A DNA stretch of 64,000 nucleotides from Thermosipho japonicus (lineage in GTDB: Bacteria > Thermotogota > Thermotogae > Thermotogales > Fervidobacteriaceae). Below are positions 56,677-64,000 of the stretch, piece by piece. Numbering within the stretch: position 1 is the stretch's first letter; the number at the start of each line of letters is the position of its first letter. A model generated the notes under the pieces. That model saw only the letters and a list, made by a program, of their open reading frames with translations. It had not been told where the DNA came from and did not search any database. The position numbers and the translations under genes are program-made. Where the stretch lies: contig NZ_JACHEX010000002.1 of the NCBI RefSeq assembly GCF_014201655.1, positions 186,001-250,000 of the forward strand, written 5' to 3'.

Positions 56677-57609
56677 ATGCTCTATGTATTCGTTGGTTCT
56701 TTTATTCTGACACTTATTTTAATACCTTTTTTGAGAAAAATAGCTTTTAAATTTGGTATAGTTGACAAACCAGATAACAAACTTAAAAACCACGAGAAAT
56801 CAACTCCTTATTTAGGTGGTGCAGCGTTTGTTTTCTCATTTCTGATTTTTACGCCATTTAGCCTATTTAGAAAACTGTATATTGTAGTTCTTAGTTTAAT
56901 GGGACTTTATGACGATCTAAAATCAATAAACCCTTGGTTAAGATTAACTATAGAATTTATAATAGGATTTCTTGTATCTACAAGATTTTTAACAAATCCT
57001 ATTGAATTAATTATTGCCACAATTTTTTACGCTTTTTTGATTAACTCTGTAAATATGATGGATGGAATGGATGGAGTTTGTGCAATAACTTCAACCATAG
57101 CTGCATTTGGACTTATATGGACCGTCACATTTCCAAATGATAAATATTATTTAATATCACTTATTGGATCATTACTTGCTTACCTTTTATTCAACTTTCC
57201 ACCTGCAAAAATTTTCATGGGTGATATGGGAAGTTACACAATCGGAGCAATTTTAGGAGTTTCCGTTATTTCATCTTTTTCCAAGAGTTTATCACACACT
57301 ATAGCAGCTTTAATAATTTTAAGTCCTTTTTTCCTGGACACATTTACAAGTATGACTAGAAGAGTTCTTGCTGGAAAATCACCTTTTGAAGGTGACAGAG
57401 ATCACATTTATGATAAACTTTACAAAAGATTAAAAGATAAAAGAAAAACGTTTTTCACAATGGCTTTGATAAGTTCTATTTTTTGTCTACTAGGTATTTT
57501 ATACATAAAATACGATAAACTTTCACTTTTTCTTACAGGATTTATGCTGACTATTTTAACAATTAAACTGTCTCTTTTAAAATATGATAATAAAGAGTTT
57601 GAAAACTAA
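56677..57609 (+). CDS. WecA/TagO/MraY-type polyprenyl-phosphate sugar-phosphate transferase
   Basis: 310 residues, about ten membrane helices. All catalytic motifs are visible: DKPDNKLKNH near 30, Asp79-Asp80 (GLYDDLKS), NMMDGMDG (126-133), FMGD (Asp183) and GDRDHIYDK (240-247). It should transfer a HexNAc-1-phosphate (or similar) to undecaprenyl phosphate, starting an envelope polymer. It is not likely the cell-wall MraY, judged by motif details. First of a four-gene cluster. Confidence 0.88.
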   Translation: MLYVFVGSFILTLILIPFLRKIAFKFGIVDKPDNKLKNHEKSTPYLGGAAFVFSFLIFTPFSLFRKLYIVVLSLMGLYDDLKSINPWLRLTIEFIIGFLVSTRFLTNPIELIIATIFYAFLINSVNMMDGMDGVCAITSTIAAFGLIWTVTFPNDKYYLISLIGSLLAYLLFNFPPAKIFMGDMGSYTIGAILGVSVISSFSKSLSHTIAALIILSPFFLDTFTSMTRRVLAGKSPFEGDRDHIYDKLYKRLKDKRKTFFTMALISSIFCLLGILYIKYDKLSLFLTGFMLTILTIKLSLLKYDNKEFEN

Positions 57610-57627
57610 AAAGAAAGGGTGTTCTAT

Positions 57628-58218
57628 TTGTCATTAAAAAATAAAAATCTTTTGATAATGGTATTGGCAGTTGCTCTATCAATAATTACATATTTCTTAT
57701 TCAGAGAAATGTATTATTCTAATTCCGACTTTCCCTATTCCCAAGAAATTCTTGCCGCTCTTATAGGAACCGTCATAACTATACTAATTACATCACTTCT
57801 TTTAAACAAACAAACTGAAGTAGAAATGCTTAAAGAAGAAAATTTAAAAATTCTTGAATTAAAAGCAAGCATTTATAATGAGTTATTTAGCTATTTAGAA
57901 AAAGTGTTTTTAAAGCAAGAGGTGACAAAAAGTGATATTATAAAGCTCAAACTCATAAACCAAAAGCTTTCAACAATAGCATCTATTGATGTTTTAAAAA
58001 TATTTGAAAAATTTATTGAAGAATTTAACCTCGCTACCAAAGATAAAAAGATTTTAGGTGACGACATTGATGATTTGCTTGAAATATTATCATCGCTTTC
58101 CAATGCTATCAGATACGATTTACTTGAAGGAAAACACGTTGAAAAAGCATCAGAAAAATCGGAAATTTTCAACCAAATTTTAAAGAATACGGAAAAATTA
58201 GAAAAAAACGAAGTATAG
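57628..58218 (+). CDS. Two-TM coiled-coil protein of unknown function
   Basis: 196 residues from a TTG at 57628, six bases after AAAGGGTG. Two membrane helices (about 8-24 and 43-60), then a long cytoplasmic helical part (TEVEMLKEENLKILELKASI, then LKLINQKLSTIASIDVLKIF). The LLNKQTEVE junction recalls a widespread bacterial family of unknown function. It lies between the active transferase and its dead paralogue. Confidence 0.65.
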   Translation: MSLKNKNLLIMVLAVALSIITYFLFREMYYSNSDFPYSQEILAALIGTVITILITSLLLNKQTEVEMLKEENLKILELKASIYNELFSYLEKVFLKQEVTKSDIIKLKLINQKLSTIASIDVLKIFEKFIEEFNLATKDKKILGDDIDDLLEILSSLSNAIRYDLLEGKHVEKASEKSEIFNQILKNTEKLEKNEV

Positions 58219-58227
58219 GAGGAAAAA

Positions 58228-59130
58228 ATGCTCTGGTCTTTTATTCTTTCGTTTTTATTATCACTTATATCACTTCCTATAATAAGAAAAATATCTATTA
58301 AATACAATATTATTGATAAAAAAAGTTCCATACCATATTTTGATGGATTATCTATTATTTTTTCACTATTACTTTGTACACCGTTTAATATTTTTCAAAA
58401 ATTTTATATTATTATATTTGGATTTTTAGGTATTTACCTTGACTTAAAAACAATAAATTATTTAATAAAGCTTTTAATAGAAGCATTATTAGGGTACCTT
58501 GCAACAAGTCAATATTTATCAAATCCAGTTGATTTAATAATAGCTATTTTGTTCTTTATATTTATAGTTAACTCAATACAAAATAAAGAGGAAAAAAGAA
58601 AGCCTCTTTCTATTGTATTTTTAATCTCCTCACTTTTTTTAGTTTTAACTATCTCAGTTCCATTCAATAAATACTTTCTACTTTCCATTTCTGGCTCTTT
58701 AATCGCGTATGTAGTTTATAATTTCTCAATAAGGAAAGTTTTCCTAGGAAATACTGGGAAGTATGCTATTGGAAGTATTTTTGGAATTTCAGTAATTTCT
58801 TCCCTTTCAAAAGGATATATATACTTTTTTGCTTCTATCATAGTTCTTTTACCATATTTATTAGATACAACTGTGGTTATGTTTAGAAAAATAATCTACA
58901 AAAAGCACTTGGTAGAAGATGACAAAAACAATATCTTTGATAAAGTGTTTAAAAAGGTAAAAGATAGGAGAAAAGCTGAATTTCTTTTTCTAATAATATA
59001 TTTGATCTTTTCACTAAATGGATTTTATTTCCTCTATTATCCATATATTTCTTTAGTTATTTCTGTTTTATTTTCAATTTTTATAATATACAAATTAGAA
59101 CTTTTTAAATATGACGGTGATAATAAATGA
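58228..59130 (+). CDS. Catalytically dead paralogue of the sugar-phosphate transferase
   Basis: 300 residues that align end to end with the protein of 56677-57609 (ISLPIIRK, TPFNIFQKFYII, SGSLIAYVVYNF, FGISVISSLSK, FKKVKDRRK). Every catalytic motif is lost: YDD reads YLD (71-72), NMMDGMDG is replaced by IQNKEEKR, FMGD reads FLGN (Asn175), and DRDH reads DKNN. The first cytoplasmic loop is six residues shorter. The frame is intact and the topology kept, so it is a pseudoenzyme, not a decayed gene. Overlaps the vanZ-like gene by ATGA. Confidence 0.85.
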   Translation: MLWSFILSFLLSLISLPIIRKISIKYNIIDKKSSIPYFDGLSIIFSLLLCTPFNIFQKFYIIIFGFLGIYLDLKTINYLIKLLIEALLGYLATSQYLSNPVDLIIAILFFIFIVNSIQNKEEKRKPLSIVFLISSLFLVLTISVPFNKYFLLSISGSLIAYVVYNFSIRKVFLGNTGKYAIGSIFGISVISSLSKGYIYFFASIIVLLPYLLDTTVVMFRKIIYKKHLVEDDKNNIFDKVFKKVKDRRKAEFLFLIIYLIFSLNGFYFLYYPYISLVISVLFSIFIIYKLELFKYDGDNK

Positions 59131-59663
59131 AGAAAAAAGCAATCTTTATTTTCATAATAATCATACTTTGGATCTTACTAATATTTTATTTTTCCTCACG
59201 TAATCCTCTTTATTCATCACAACAATCATCTTTTGTCACTAGGGTATTAAGAAAAATAGACCAGATAATAGACTTTTCAGATACCACGTTGTTTAAAAAG
59301 ATGGAAATATTTTTAAAGAAGCTATGGTTTAAAACCCAATACGTTCCTGCGGAAATGTTAGTAAGAAAAACCGCACATTTTGGCCTATATTTTATACTAG
59401 GCTTTTTTAGCTTTTTTGGTTTTCATTTGCTTATTAAAAAATTTTTTTCGATTCTACTTGCTATAACCTTCCCAAATCTTATAGCAGTTTTAGATGAATA
59501 TACCCAGCAGTATTACAATCGTGGTTCCTCATTAAACGATGTAATTATTGACCTATCAGGCATTATATTTGGTGTTACTTTTGCAGTTATTGTATATTAT
59601 ACTTTTAAATTAATAAGGAAAATTTTTAAGAAAAAAGGAAATTCTGAAAATTTACAAAACTAA
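59127..59663 (+). CDS. VanZ-family membrane protein
   Basis: 178 residues, four membrane helices. VanZ landmarks: RKTAHFGLYFILG (about 85-97), LDEYTQQYYNRGSSLNDVIID. Role of VanZ proteins is unclear; some give teicoplanin tolerance. Last gene of the envelope cluster. Confidence 0.88.
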   Translation: MKKKAIFIFIIIILWILLIFYFSSRNPLYSSQQSSFVTRVLRKIDQIIDFSDTTLFKKMEIFLKKLWFKTQYVPAEMLVRKTAHFGLYFILGFFSFFGFHLLIKKFFSILLAITFPNLIAVLDEYTQQYYNRGSSLNDVIIDLSGIIFGVTFAVIVYYTFKLIRKIFKKKGNSENLQN

Positions 59664-59704
59664 AGAAAGTGTAATAATTACTATATTATCGTGTAAAATG
59701 AGAA

Positions 59705-59713
59705 TGATATAAT
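59705..59713 (+). promoter_or_regulatory. Extended -10 promoter of ribF
   Basis: TGATATAAT 17 bases before the ATG, identical to that of the helicase gene. A perfect dyad GTAATAATTAC lies at 59671-59681, a possible operator. Confidence 0.45.
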
Positions 59714-59730
59714 CAATTTGAGGTGGTTAT

Positions 59731-60600
59731 ATGCGCGTAGTAACGGTAGGTGTATTTGATGGAGTACATAGAGGTCATCAAGAAATTCTAAACTCTCTAA
59801 AAAATCTTTCAAAGGAATATAATGCATCACCTGAAATATATACAATAGTTTTTCCAATGGAATATTATACAGGAAATTTTGATGGTCTCTTAATTTCACT
59901 TGAAGATAGAATTACCCTACTTGAAATGTACGGCAACGTTTATACGTTAAATCTCCATGAAATAAAAGATCTTTCGCCTTACGATTTTTTTGATTTTATT
60001 TCAAAAGACACCAAAGCAATAGTAGTTGGTCAAGATTTTAGATTTGGAAAAAATGCTGCAGGAAATATTAAATTACTTGAAAAACTTTCAAAAGAAAAAA
60101 ATATTAATCTCAATGTAGTCAATGATCTAATCATAGATGGTAAGAGAGTAAGTAGTACTTTAATAAGAAAGCTATTGAAAGAAGGCAATATTAAAAAGGT
60201 AAATTATCTTCTTGGAAGAAATTATCCTATTTATGGAAAAGTATACAAAGACAAACAACTTGGACGCAAATTAGGCTTTCCAACAGCAAATATTAGAAGA
60301 TCTAAAGAGTTAATTACTCCAAAATTTGGAGTTTATCTTTGTAAAGTCTACACACCAAAATTACATTTTGGATTAATGAATATCGGACTAAGGCCAACTG
60401 TTGAAAAAACAAAAAGCGTTAAATACGAAGTTTACATTCTTGATTTTAATGAAGAATTATATGGAAAAGAAATTAGAGTTGAACTTCTTGAATATTTAAG
60501 AGATGAAACAACATTTGATAGTATCGATGCTTTAATTGAGCAAATGAAAAATGATGAAAAAACGGCAAGAAAGTTGTTGGAGGAAAAATATGGAAATTGA
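59731..60600 (+). CDS. ribF: Riboflavin kinase / FAD synthetase
   Basis: 289 residues. N-terminal FMN adenylyltransferase domain (GVFDGVHRGHQEIL; STLIRKLL) and C-terminal flavokinase domain (GKVYKDKQLGRKLGFPTANI, about 170-185; GLMNIGLRPTV). Makes FMN and FAD. No FMN riboswitch upstream. Overlaps nth by 11 bases. Confidence 0.96.
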   Translation: MRVVTVGVFDGVHRGHQEILNSLKNLSKEYNASPEIYTIVFPMEYYTGNFDGLLISLEDRITLLEMYGNVYTLNLHEIKDLSPYDFFDFISKDTKAIVVGQDFRFGKNAAGNIKLLEKLSKEKNINLNVVNDLIIDGKRVSSTLIRKLLKEGNIKKVNYLLGRNYPIYGKVYKDKQLGRKLGFPTANIRRSKELITPKFGVYLCKVYTPKLHFGLMNIGLRPTVEKTKSVKYEVYILDFNEELYGKEIRVELLEYLRDETTFDSIDALIEQMKNDEKTARKLLEEKYGN

Positions 60601-61201
60601 AAAAGTTGCAAAGTTAATAATTAAGAATTTTCCAAGGGATCATAAAGAAAAAGATCCCTTTAAGGTTTTAATTACAACAGTTCTAAGTCAAAGAAGCAAA
60701 GATGAAAACACCGAAATTGCCGCTGAAAATCTTTTTAATAAATATAAAACACCGTTTGAACTTTCAAAAGCAAAAGAAAAAGATATATATGAATTAATAA
60801 AACCTGCAGGCTTATACAGGCAAAAAGCAAAAAGAATCATAGAAATTTCAAAAATAATAGTTGAAAAATACTCTGGAATAGTACCAGATAGTTTAGAAGA
60901 ACTCTTAAAACTTCCAGGTGTTGGTAGAAAAACAGCAAATATAGTTTTATACGTTTCTTTTTCAAAACCGGCATTAGCAGTTGACACTCACGTTCATAGG
61001 ATCTCAAACAGACTTGGGTGGGTAAATACAAAAACTCCAGAAGAAACTGAATTCAAACTCATGGAAATACTTCCTAAAAATCTTTGGGGGCCTATCAATG
61101 GGTCTATGGTGGAGTTTGGAAAAAAAGTGTGCAAACCTGTATCTCCAAATTGTAAAATATGCCCGATTTCAAAATACTGCAAGTGGGAGGGGAAAAGATG
61201 A
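60590..61201 (+). CDS. nth: Endonuclease III
   Basis: 203 residues from the ATG at 60590 after GGAGG. Helix-hairpin-helix with catalytic Lys (LPGVGRKTA), catalytic Asp (AVDTHVHR), and C-terminal [4Fe-4S] cysteines C-x6-C-x2-C-x5-C. Removes oxidised pyrimidines and cuts abasic sites. ATGA overlap with the next gene. Confidence 0.96.
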   Translation: MEIEKVAKLIIKNFPRDHKEKDPFKVLITTVLSQRSKDENTEIAAENLFNKYKTPFELSKAKEKDIYELIKPAGLYRQKAKRIIEISKIIVEKYSGIVPDSLEELLKLPGVGRKTANIVLYVSFSKPALAVDTHVHRISNRLGWVNTKTPEETEFKLMEILPKNLWGPINGSMVEFGKKVCKPVSPNCKICPISKYCKWEGKR

Positions 61202-62340
61202 TACCTTTATTTGATATTACAAGACAATACTCAAAAATAAAATCAGAAATAATTGAAGCAATTGATAATGTTATTTCAAAAGGAAGGGTCATTCTAGGAC
61301 AAGAAGTCGAAAAATTAGAACAAAATATTGCAAATTTTATTGGTGTTAAATTTGGAATAGGTGTTGCAAATGGGAGTGATGCGCTTGTTATCGCACTAAA
61401 GGCAATGGGAATTAAAGAAGGTGAAAAAGTAATAACAACTCCATATACATTTTTTGCTACAGCTTCGGCAATAGTTAGAAATGGTGGTATCCCTATATTT
61501 GTAGATGTTGACAGCAAAACCTATAACATTGATCTAAATCAGGTTGAAGACATACTAAAAAAGGAAAAGGTATTTGGTATAATCCCTGTTCATCTTTTTG
61601 GCCAAACCGTTGATCTTGAAGGGCTATATTATCTAAAAGAAAAGTATGGCATAAAAATTCTTGAGGATTGTGCTCAATCAATAGGCTCAGAAGGGATTTT
61701 AAACGGTCAAGTCAAGAAAAGTGGAAGCATAGGAGATGCTGCTATTTTTTCATTTTTTCCAACCAAAAATTTAGGTGCATACGGTGATGGTGGAATGATC
61801 GTAACAAATGATGAAACAATATATGAAAAGTCAAAAATGCTTAGAGTACATGGTGCAAAAAAGAAATATTTTCATGAAGAAATAGGTTTTAATTCAAGAT
61901 TAGATGAAATTCAGGCTGCAATTTTAAATGTTAAATTTAAATATCTAAATTCATGGACTGAAAATAGAATTAAAATTGCGAAAAAATACAAAGAAGAATT
62001 TGAAAAACACAAATTAGAAGTAATATATCCGAAAATTCTTAATAAACCTTACAAATACCACGTATTCCACCAATATGTAGTAAAATTCAAAAGTAATAAA
62101 ATAAGAGAAAAGGTTAGAGAATATATATCTGAAAATAAAATAGGAACAAGCCTTTATTATCCGGTTCCACTTCATCTTCAAAAATGTTTCACTTATTTAG
62201 GATATAAAGAAGGAAGTCTCCCTGTTTCAGAAGAACTTTCCAAAACAACTCTTGCTCTACCAATATTCCCAGAATTAGAAGAAAAAGAAATTGGAATAAT
62301 TGTTCAAAAAATAAAAGAGGCTATAGAGGAGGTAGAATAA
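61198..62340 (+). CDS. DegT/DnrJ/EryC1-family PLP aminotransferase
   Basis: 380 residues from the ATG at 61198 (GGGAGGGG before). PLP motifs: NGSDALVIAL, EDCAQSIGSE and the Schiff-base Lys in FFPTKNLGAYGDGG. This family makes amino sugars on nucleotide sugars. With the transferase cluster nearby, a glycan role is plausible. Sugar substrate unknown. Confidence 0.92.
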   Translation: MIPLFDITRQYSKIKSEIIEAIDNVISKGRVILGQEVEKLEQNIANFIGVKFGIGVANGSDALVIALKAMGIKEGEKVITTPYTFFATASAIVRNGGIPIFVDVDSKTYNIDLNQVEDILKKEKVFGIIPVHLFGQTVDLEGLYYLKEKYGIKILEDCAQSIGSEGILNGQVKKSGSIGDAAIFSFFPTKNLGAYGDGGMIVTNDETIYEKSKMLRVHGAKKKYFHEEIGFNSRLDEIQAAILNVKFKYLNSWTENRIKIAKKYKEEFEKHKLEVIYPKILNKPYKYHVFHQYVVKFKSNKIREKVREYISENKIGTSLYYPVPLHLQKCFTYLGYKEGSLPVSEELSKTTLALPIFPELEEKEIGIIVQKIKEAIEEVE

Positions 62341-62341
62341 A

Positions 62342-62536
62342 ATGGAAAACAACACACTCGAAGAATTAGTCAGGAGATATTTAAAGGTAAAAGAAACAAT
62401 AAAGGAATTAAACAGAGAAAAAAAGGAATTAGAAGAAATGATCGTAGAATTTGTTGAGCATATGGACATAGATAACATCATAGTGGATGGGGTTATGGTA
62501 GAATTTACTAGAAAAACAAAAATCCAAATAAAATAA
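62342..62536 (+). CDS. Small coiled-coil protein of unknown function
   Basis: 64 residues, ATG one base after the aminotransferase stop, with GAGGAGG. A helix (about 5-42, rich in Glu/Lys/Leu) followed by a beta hairpin (IIVDGVMVEFTRK). The shape resembles small Gp157-like or siphovirus helix-hairpin proteins, but I do not recognise it. Confidence 0.65.
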   Translation: MENNTLEELVRRYLKVKETIKELNREKKELEEMIVEFVEHMDIDNIIVDGVMVEFTRKTKIQIK

Positions 62537-62577
62537 AGCTTTTTTCTATCTTTATTTCTCAAGGGGGAGGAGAGAGT

Positions 62578-63918
62578 ATGGAAAAATTTTTTAAGTTGAA
62601 AGAAAGTGGCAGCTCTGTCAAAACTGAGATTATTGCAGGTATAACTACATTTTTAACTATGGCTTACATCATATTTGTGAACCCAAACATCTTGATCAAC
62701 GTAATTCCCGGTGCAACTCCTGATAGTCCTCTTTATGCACAGTTTTTTGGTGCATTCATGGTTGCAACTATATTAGGTGCCGCAACTGCAACTTTAATTA
62801 TGGGACTTTGGGCAAATTATCCATTTGCACTTGCACCTGGAATGGGACTTAACGCATATTTTGCATTTACTGTTTGTGGAAAACTTGGAATTGATTGGAG
62901 AGTTGCACTTGCTGCAGTATTTGTAGAGGGTATATTATTCATTCTACTTGCAGTTAGCGGTGTTAGAGGATTTGTAGTTAAAGCAATTCCAAATTCAATT
63001 AAACTTGCAACAAGTGCCGGTATAGGACTTTTCATTGCATTTATAGGACTCAAAAGTGCTGGTATCGTAATTGCTGATGGTGCAACTTACGTAACACTAG
63101 GTGATTTAACTTCCCCAACTGCTTTAGTAACAATAATCGGATTTTTCATTATTGCTATTTTATTTGCACTTAGAGTCCCTGGTTCAATTTTAATAGGTAT
63201 TCTAGCATCAACATTTATAGGGATGATACCTGCTTTTAATGTAACAAACTTCCAAGGAATAGTAGGAAAAATACCAGATATCTCTCCTACATTTTTCAAA
63301 TTATTTGAAAAATTCTCATGGGCCGATCTTGCAAGTGGAACATTCTGGATAGTCGTATTTACTTTCTTCTTTGTTGACTTTTTCGATACTCTTGGAACAT
63401 TAACAGGACTTGCCGAAAGTGCAGGATTTATTAAAAATGGCGAATTCCCAAGGGCTAACAGAGCTTATCTTTCTGACGCGGTTGGAACAACTGTAGGTGC
63501 ATTATTTGGAACTTCTACAGTTACTACATATATCGAAAGTAGTACAGGTATAGCAGAAGGCGGAAGAACTGGACTCACTGCAGTAGTTGTTGCAATTTTA
63601 ATGCTTTTAATGCTGTTTTTTGCACCTCTTGGAATGAGCATTCCAGCTGCAGCTACCGCACCTGCTCTTATATTTGTTGGCGCGTTAATGCTTAAAGGTC
63701 TCAAAGGTGTTAACTGGGATGATATAACAGAAGCACTACCTGCCTTCATCACAATGATAATAATGCCTCTTACATATTCAATTGCAAATGGTATTGCACT
63801 CGGTTTAATTGTCTATCCAATCGTAAAAACATTCAGCGGTAAAACAAAAGATGTTCACTGGCTCAATTGGATTCTTGCATTCTTGTTTGTACTATACTTA
63901 ATTTATTTAAGAGGATAA
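62578..63918 (+). CDS. AzgA/PbuG-type purine permease (NCS2)
   Basis: 446 residues, 12-14 membrane helices. Signature elements: TFLTMAYIIFVNP, PFALAPGMGLNAYF, FFVDFFDTLGTLTG and ESSTGIAEGGRTGL. Takes up adenine, guanine or hypoxanthine with protons (or Na+). AGGGGGAGGAG before the ATG; terminator follows. Confidence 0.93.
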   Translation: MEKFFKLKESGSSVKTEIIAGITTFLTMAYIIFVNPNILINVIPGATPDSPLYAQFFGAFMVATILGAATATLIMGLWANYPFALAPGMGLNAYFAFTVCGKLGIDWRVALAAVFVEGILFILLAVSGVRGFVVKAIPNSIKLATSAGIGLFIAFIGLKSAGIVIADGATYVTLGDLTSPTALVTIIGFFIIAILFALRVPGSILIGILASTFIGMIPAFNVTNFQGIVGKIPDISPTFFKLFEKFSWADLASGTFWIVVFTFFFVDFFDTLGTLTGLAESAGFIKNGEFPRANRAYLSDAVGTTVGALFGTSTVTTYIESSTGIAEGGRTGLTAVVVAILMLLMLFFAPLGMSIPAAATAPALIFVGALMLKGLKGVNWDDITEALPAFITMIIMPLTYSIANGIALGLIVYPIVKTFSGKTKDVHWLNWILAFLFVLYLIYLRG

Positions 63919-63937
63919 ATATATCTATAGCAAAATA

Positions 63938-63972
63938 AAAAGCAGCCGCACATGCGGCTGCTTTTGTTGTAA
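63938..63972 (+). terminator. Terminator after the purine permease gene
   Basis: AAAAGCAGCCGC / GCGGCTGCTTTT (63938-63949 with 63954-63965), loop ACAT, then GTTGT. Confidence 0.93.
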
Positions 63973-63989
63973 TTTTTAATACCAATCAT

Positions 63990-63995
63990 TTGACA
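63990..63995 (+). promoter_or_regulatory. TTGACA at the window edge (possible -35)
   Basis: A perfect -35 hexamer after the terminator; any -10 lies beyond the window. Confidence 0.3.
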
Positions 63996-64000
63996 TTTAT

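Overview
The window reads as the chromosome of a low-GC member of the Thermotogota, most likely a Thermosipho species. This is an inference from very AT-rich DNA, strong AGGAGG ribosome binding sites, frequent TTG/GTG starts, a TrpS with the Fe-S cysteine pattern known from Thermotoga maritima TrpRS, and a Na+-type F-ATPase c subunit. Genes are packed head to tail in long operons with few gaps. I saw no insertion sequence, prophage, CRISPR array or rRNA. One tRNA gene (Arg, CCG) is present.

Layout. (1) 1-7.9 kb, minus strand: flgM-flgN-flgK-flgL, probably from a sigma-28 promoter, followed by a methyltransferase, a CHASE2 adenylate cyclase, a degenerate HD-GYP protein and a DUF3307-like gene cut by the window edge. 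(2) 7.9-17.2 kb, minus: a chemoreceptor, then a GlmL-like - Nudix - ispE - Lon-family protease - trpS - mscS string. (3) 17.3-22.8 kb, plus: UPF0173 hydrolase, exported beta-helix-like protein, purA, HIT protein, a TPR protein that appears to use an AUC start, and acpP. (4) 22.8-29.2 kb: glutamate dehydrogenase, two small envelope proteins, an SF1B helicase and an exported phosphoesterase. (5) 29.3-32.4 kb, plus: a three-gene operon of corrinoid protein, MtaA-like methyltransferase and a DUF1638-like/GAF/GGDEF protein. (6) 32.4-36.4 kb, minus: a small protein, hslO, a histidine kinase and fhs. (7) 36.6-50.1 kb, plus: one long co-directional run of recJ, a YqgF-like gene, tRNA-Arg, an M24 peptidase, atpZ/atpI-like genes, atpBEFHAGDC, degV, a membrane protein and hpf. 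(8) 50.2-56.3 kb, plus: multi-GAF histidine kinase, panD, two unknown genes, an octanoyltransferase-like gene, rsmI and a cold-shock gene. (9) 56.3-64 kb: fmdB-like, a WecA/MraY-type enzyme, a 2-TM coiled-coil protein, a catalytically dead paralogue of the enzyme, vanZ-like, ribF, nth, a DegT aminotransferase and a purine permease.

Most interesting. The corrinoid-methyltransferase-GGDEF operon (29.3-32.4 kb) looks like a sensory module that could couple corrinoid methyl chemistry to cyclic-di-GMP: the corrinoid His motif, the GGDEF active site and the RxxD inhibitory site are intact, while the usual zinc cysteines of the methyltransferase are missing. Second is the envelope cluster at 56.7-59.7 kb, where a full-length paralogue of a polyprenyl-phosphate sugar-phosphate transferase has lost every catalytic motif. 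Others are the degenerate HD-GYP beside a cyclase, the two-carboxylate c ring with a short epsilon subunit, the AUC start, and several RNA leader structures.
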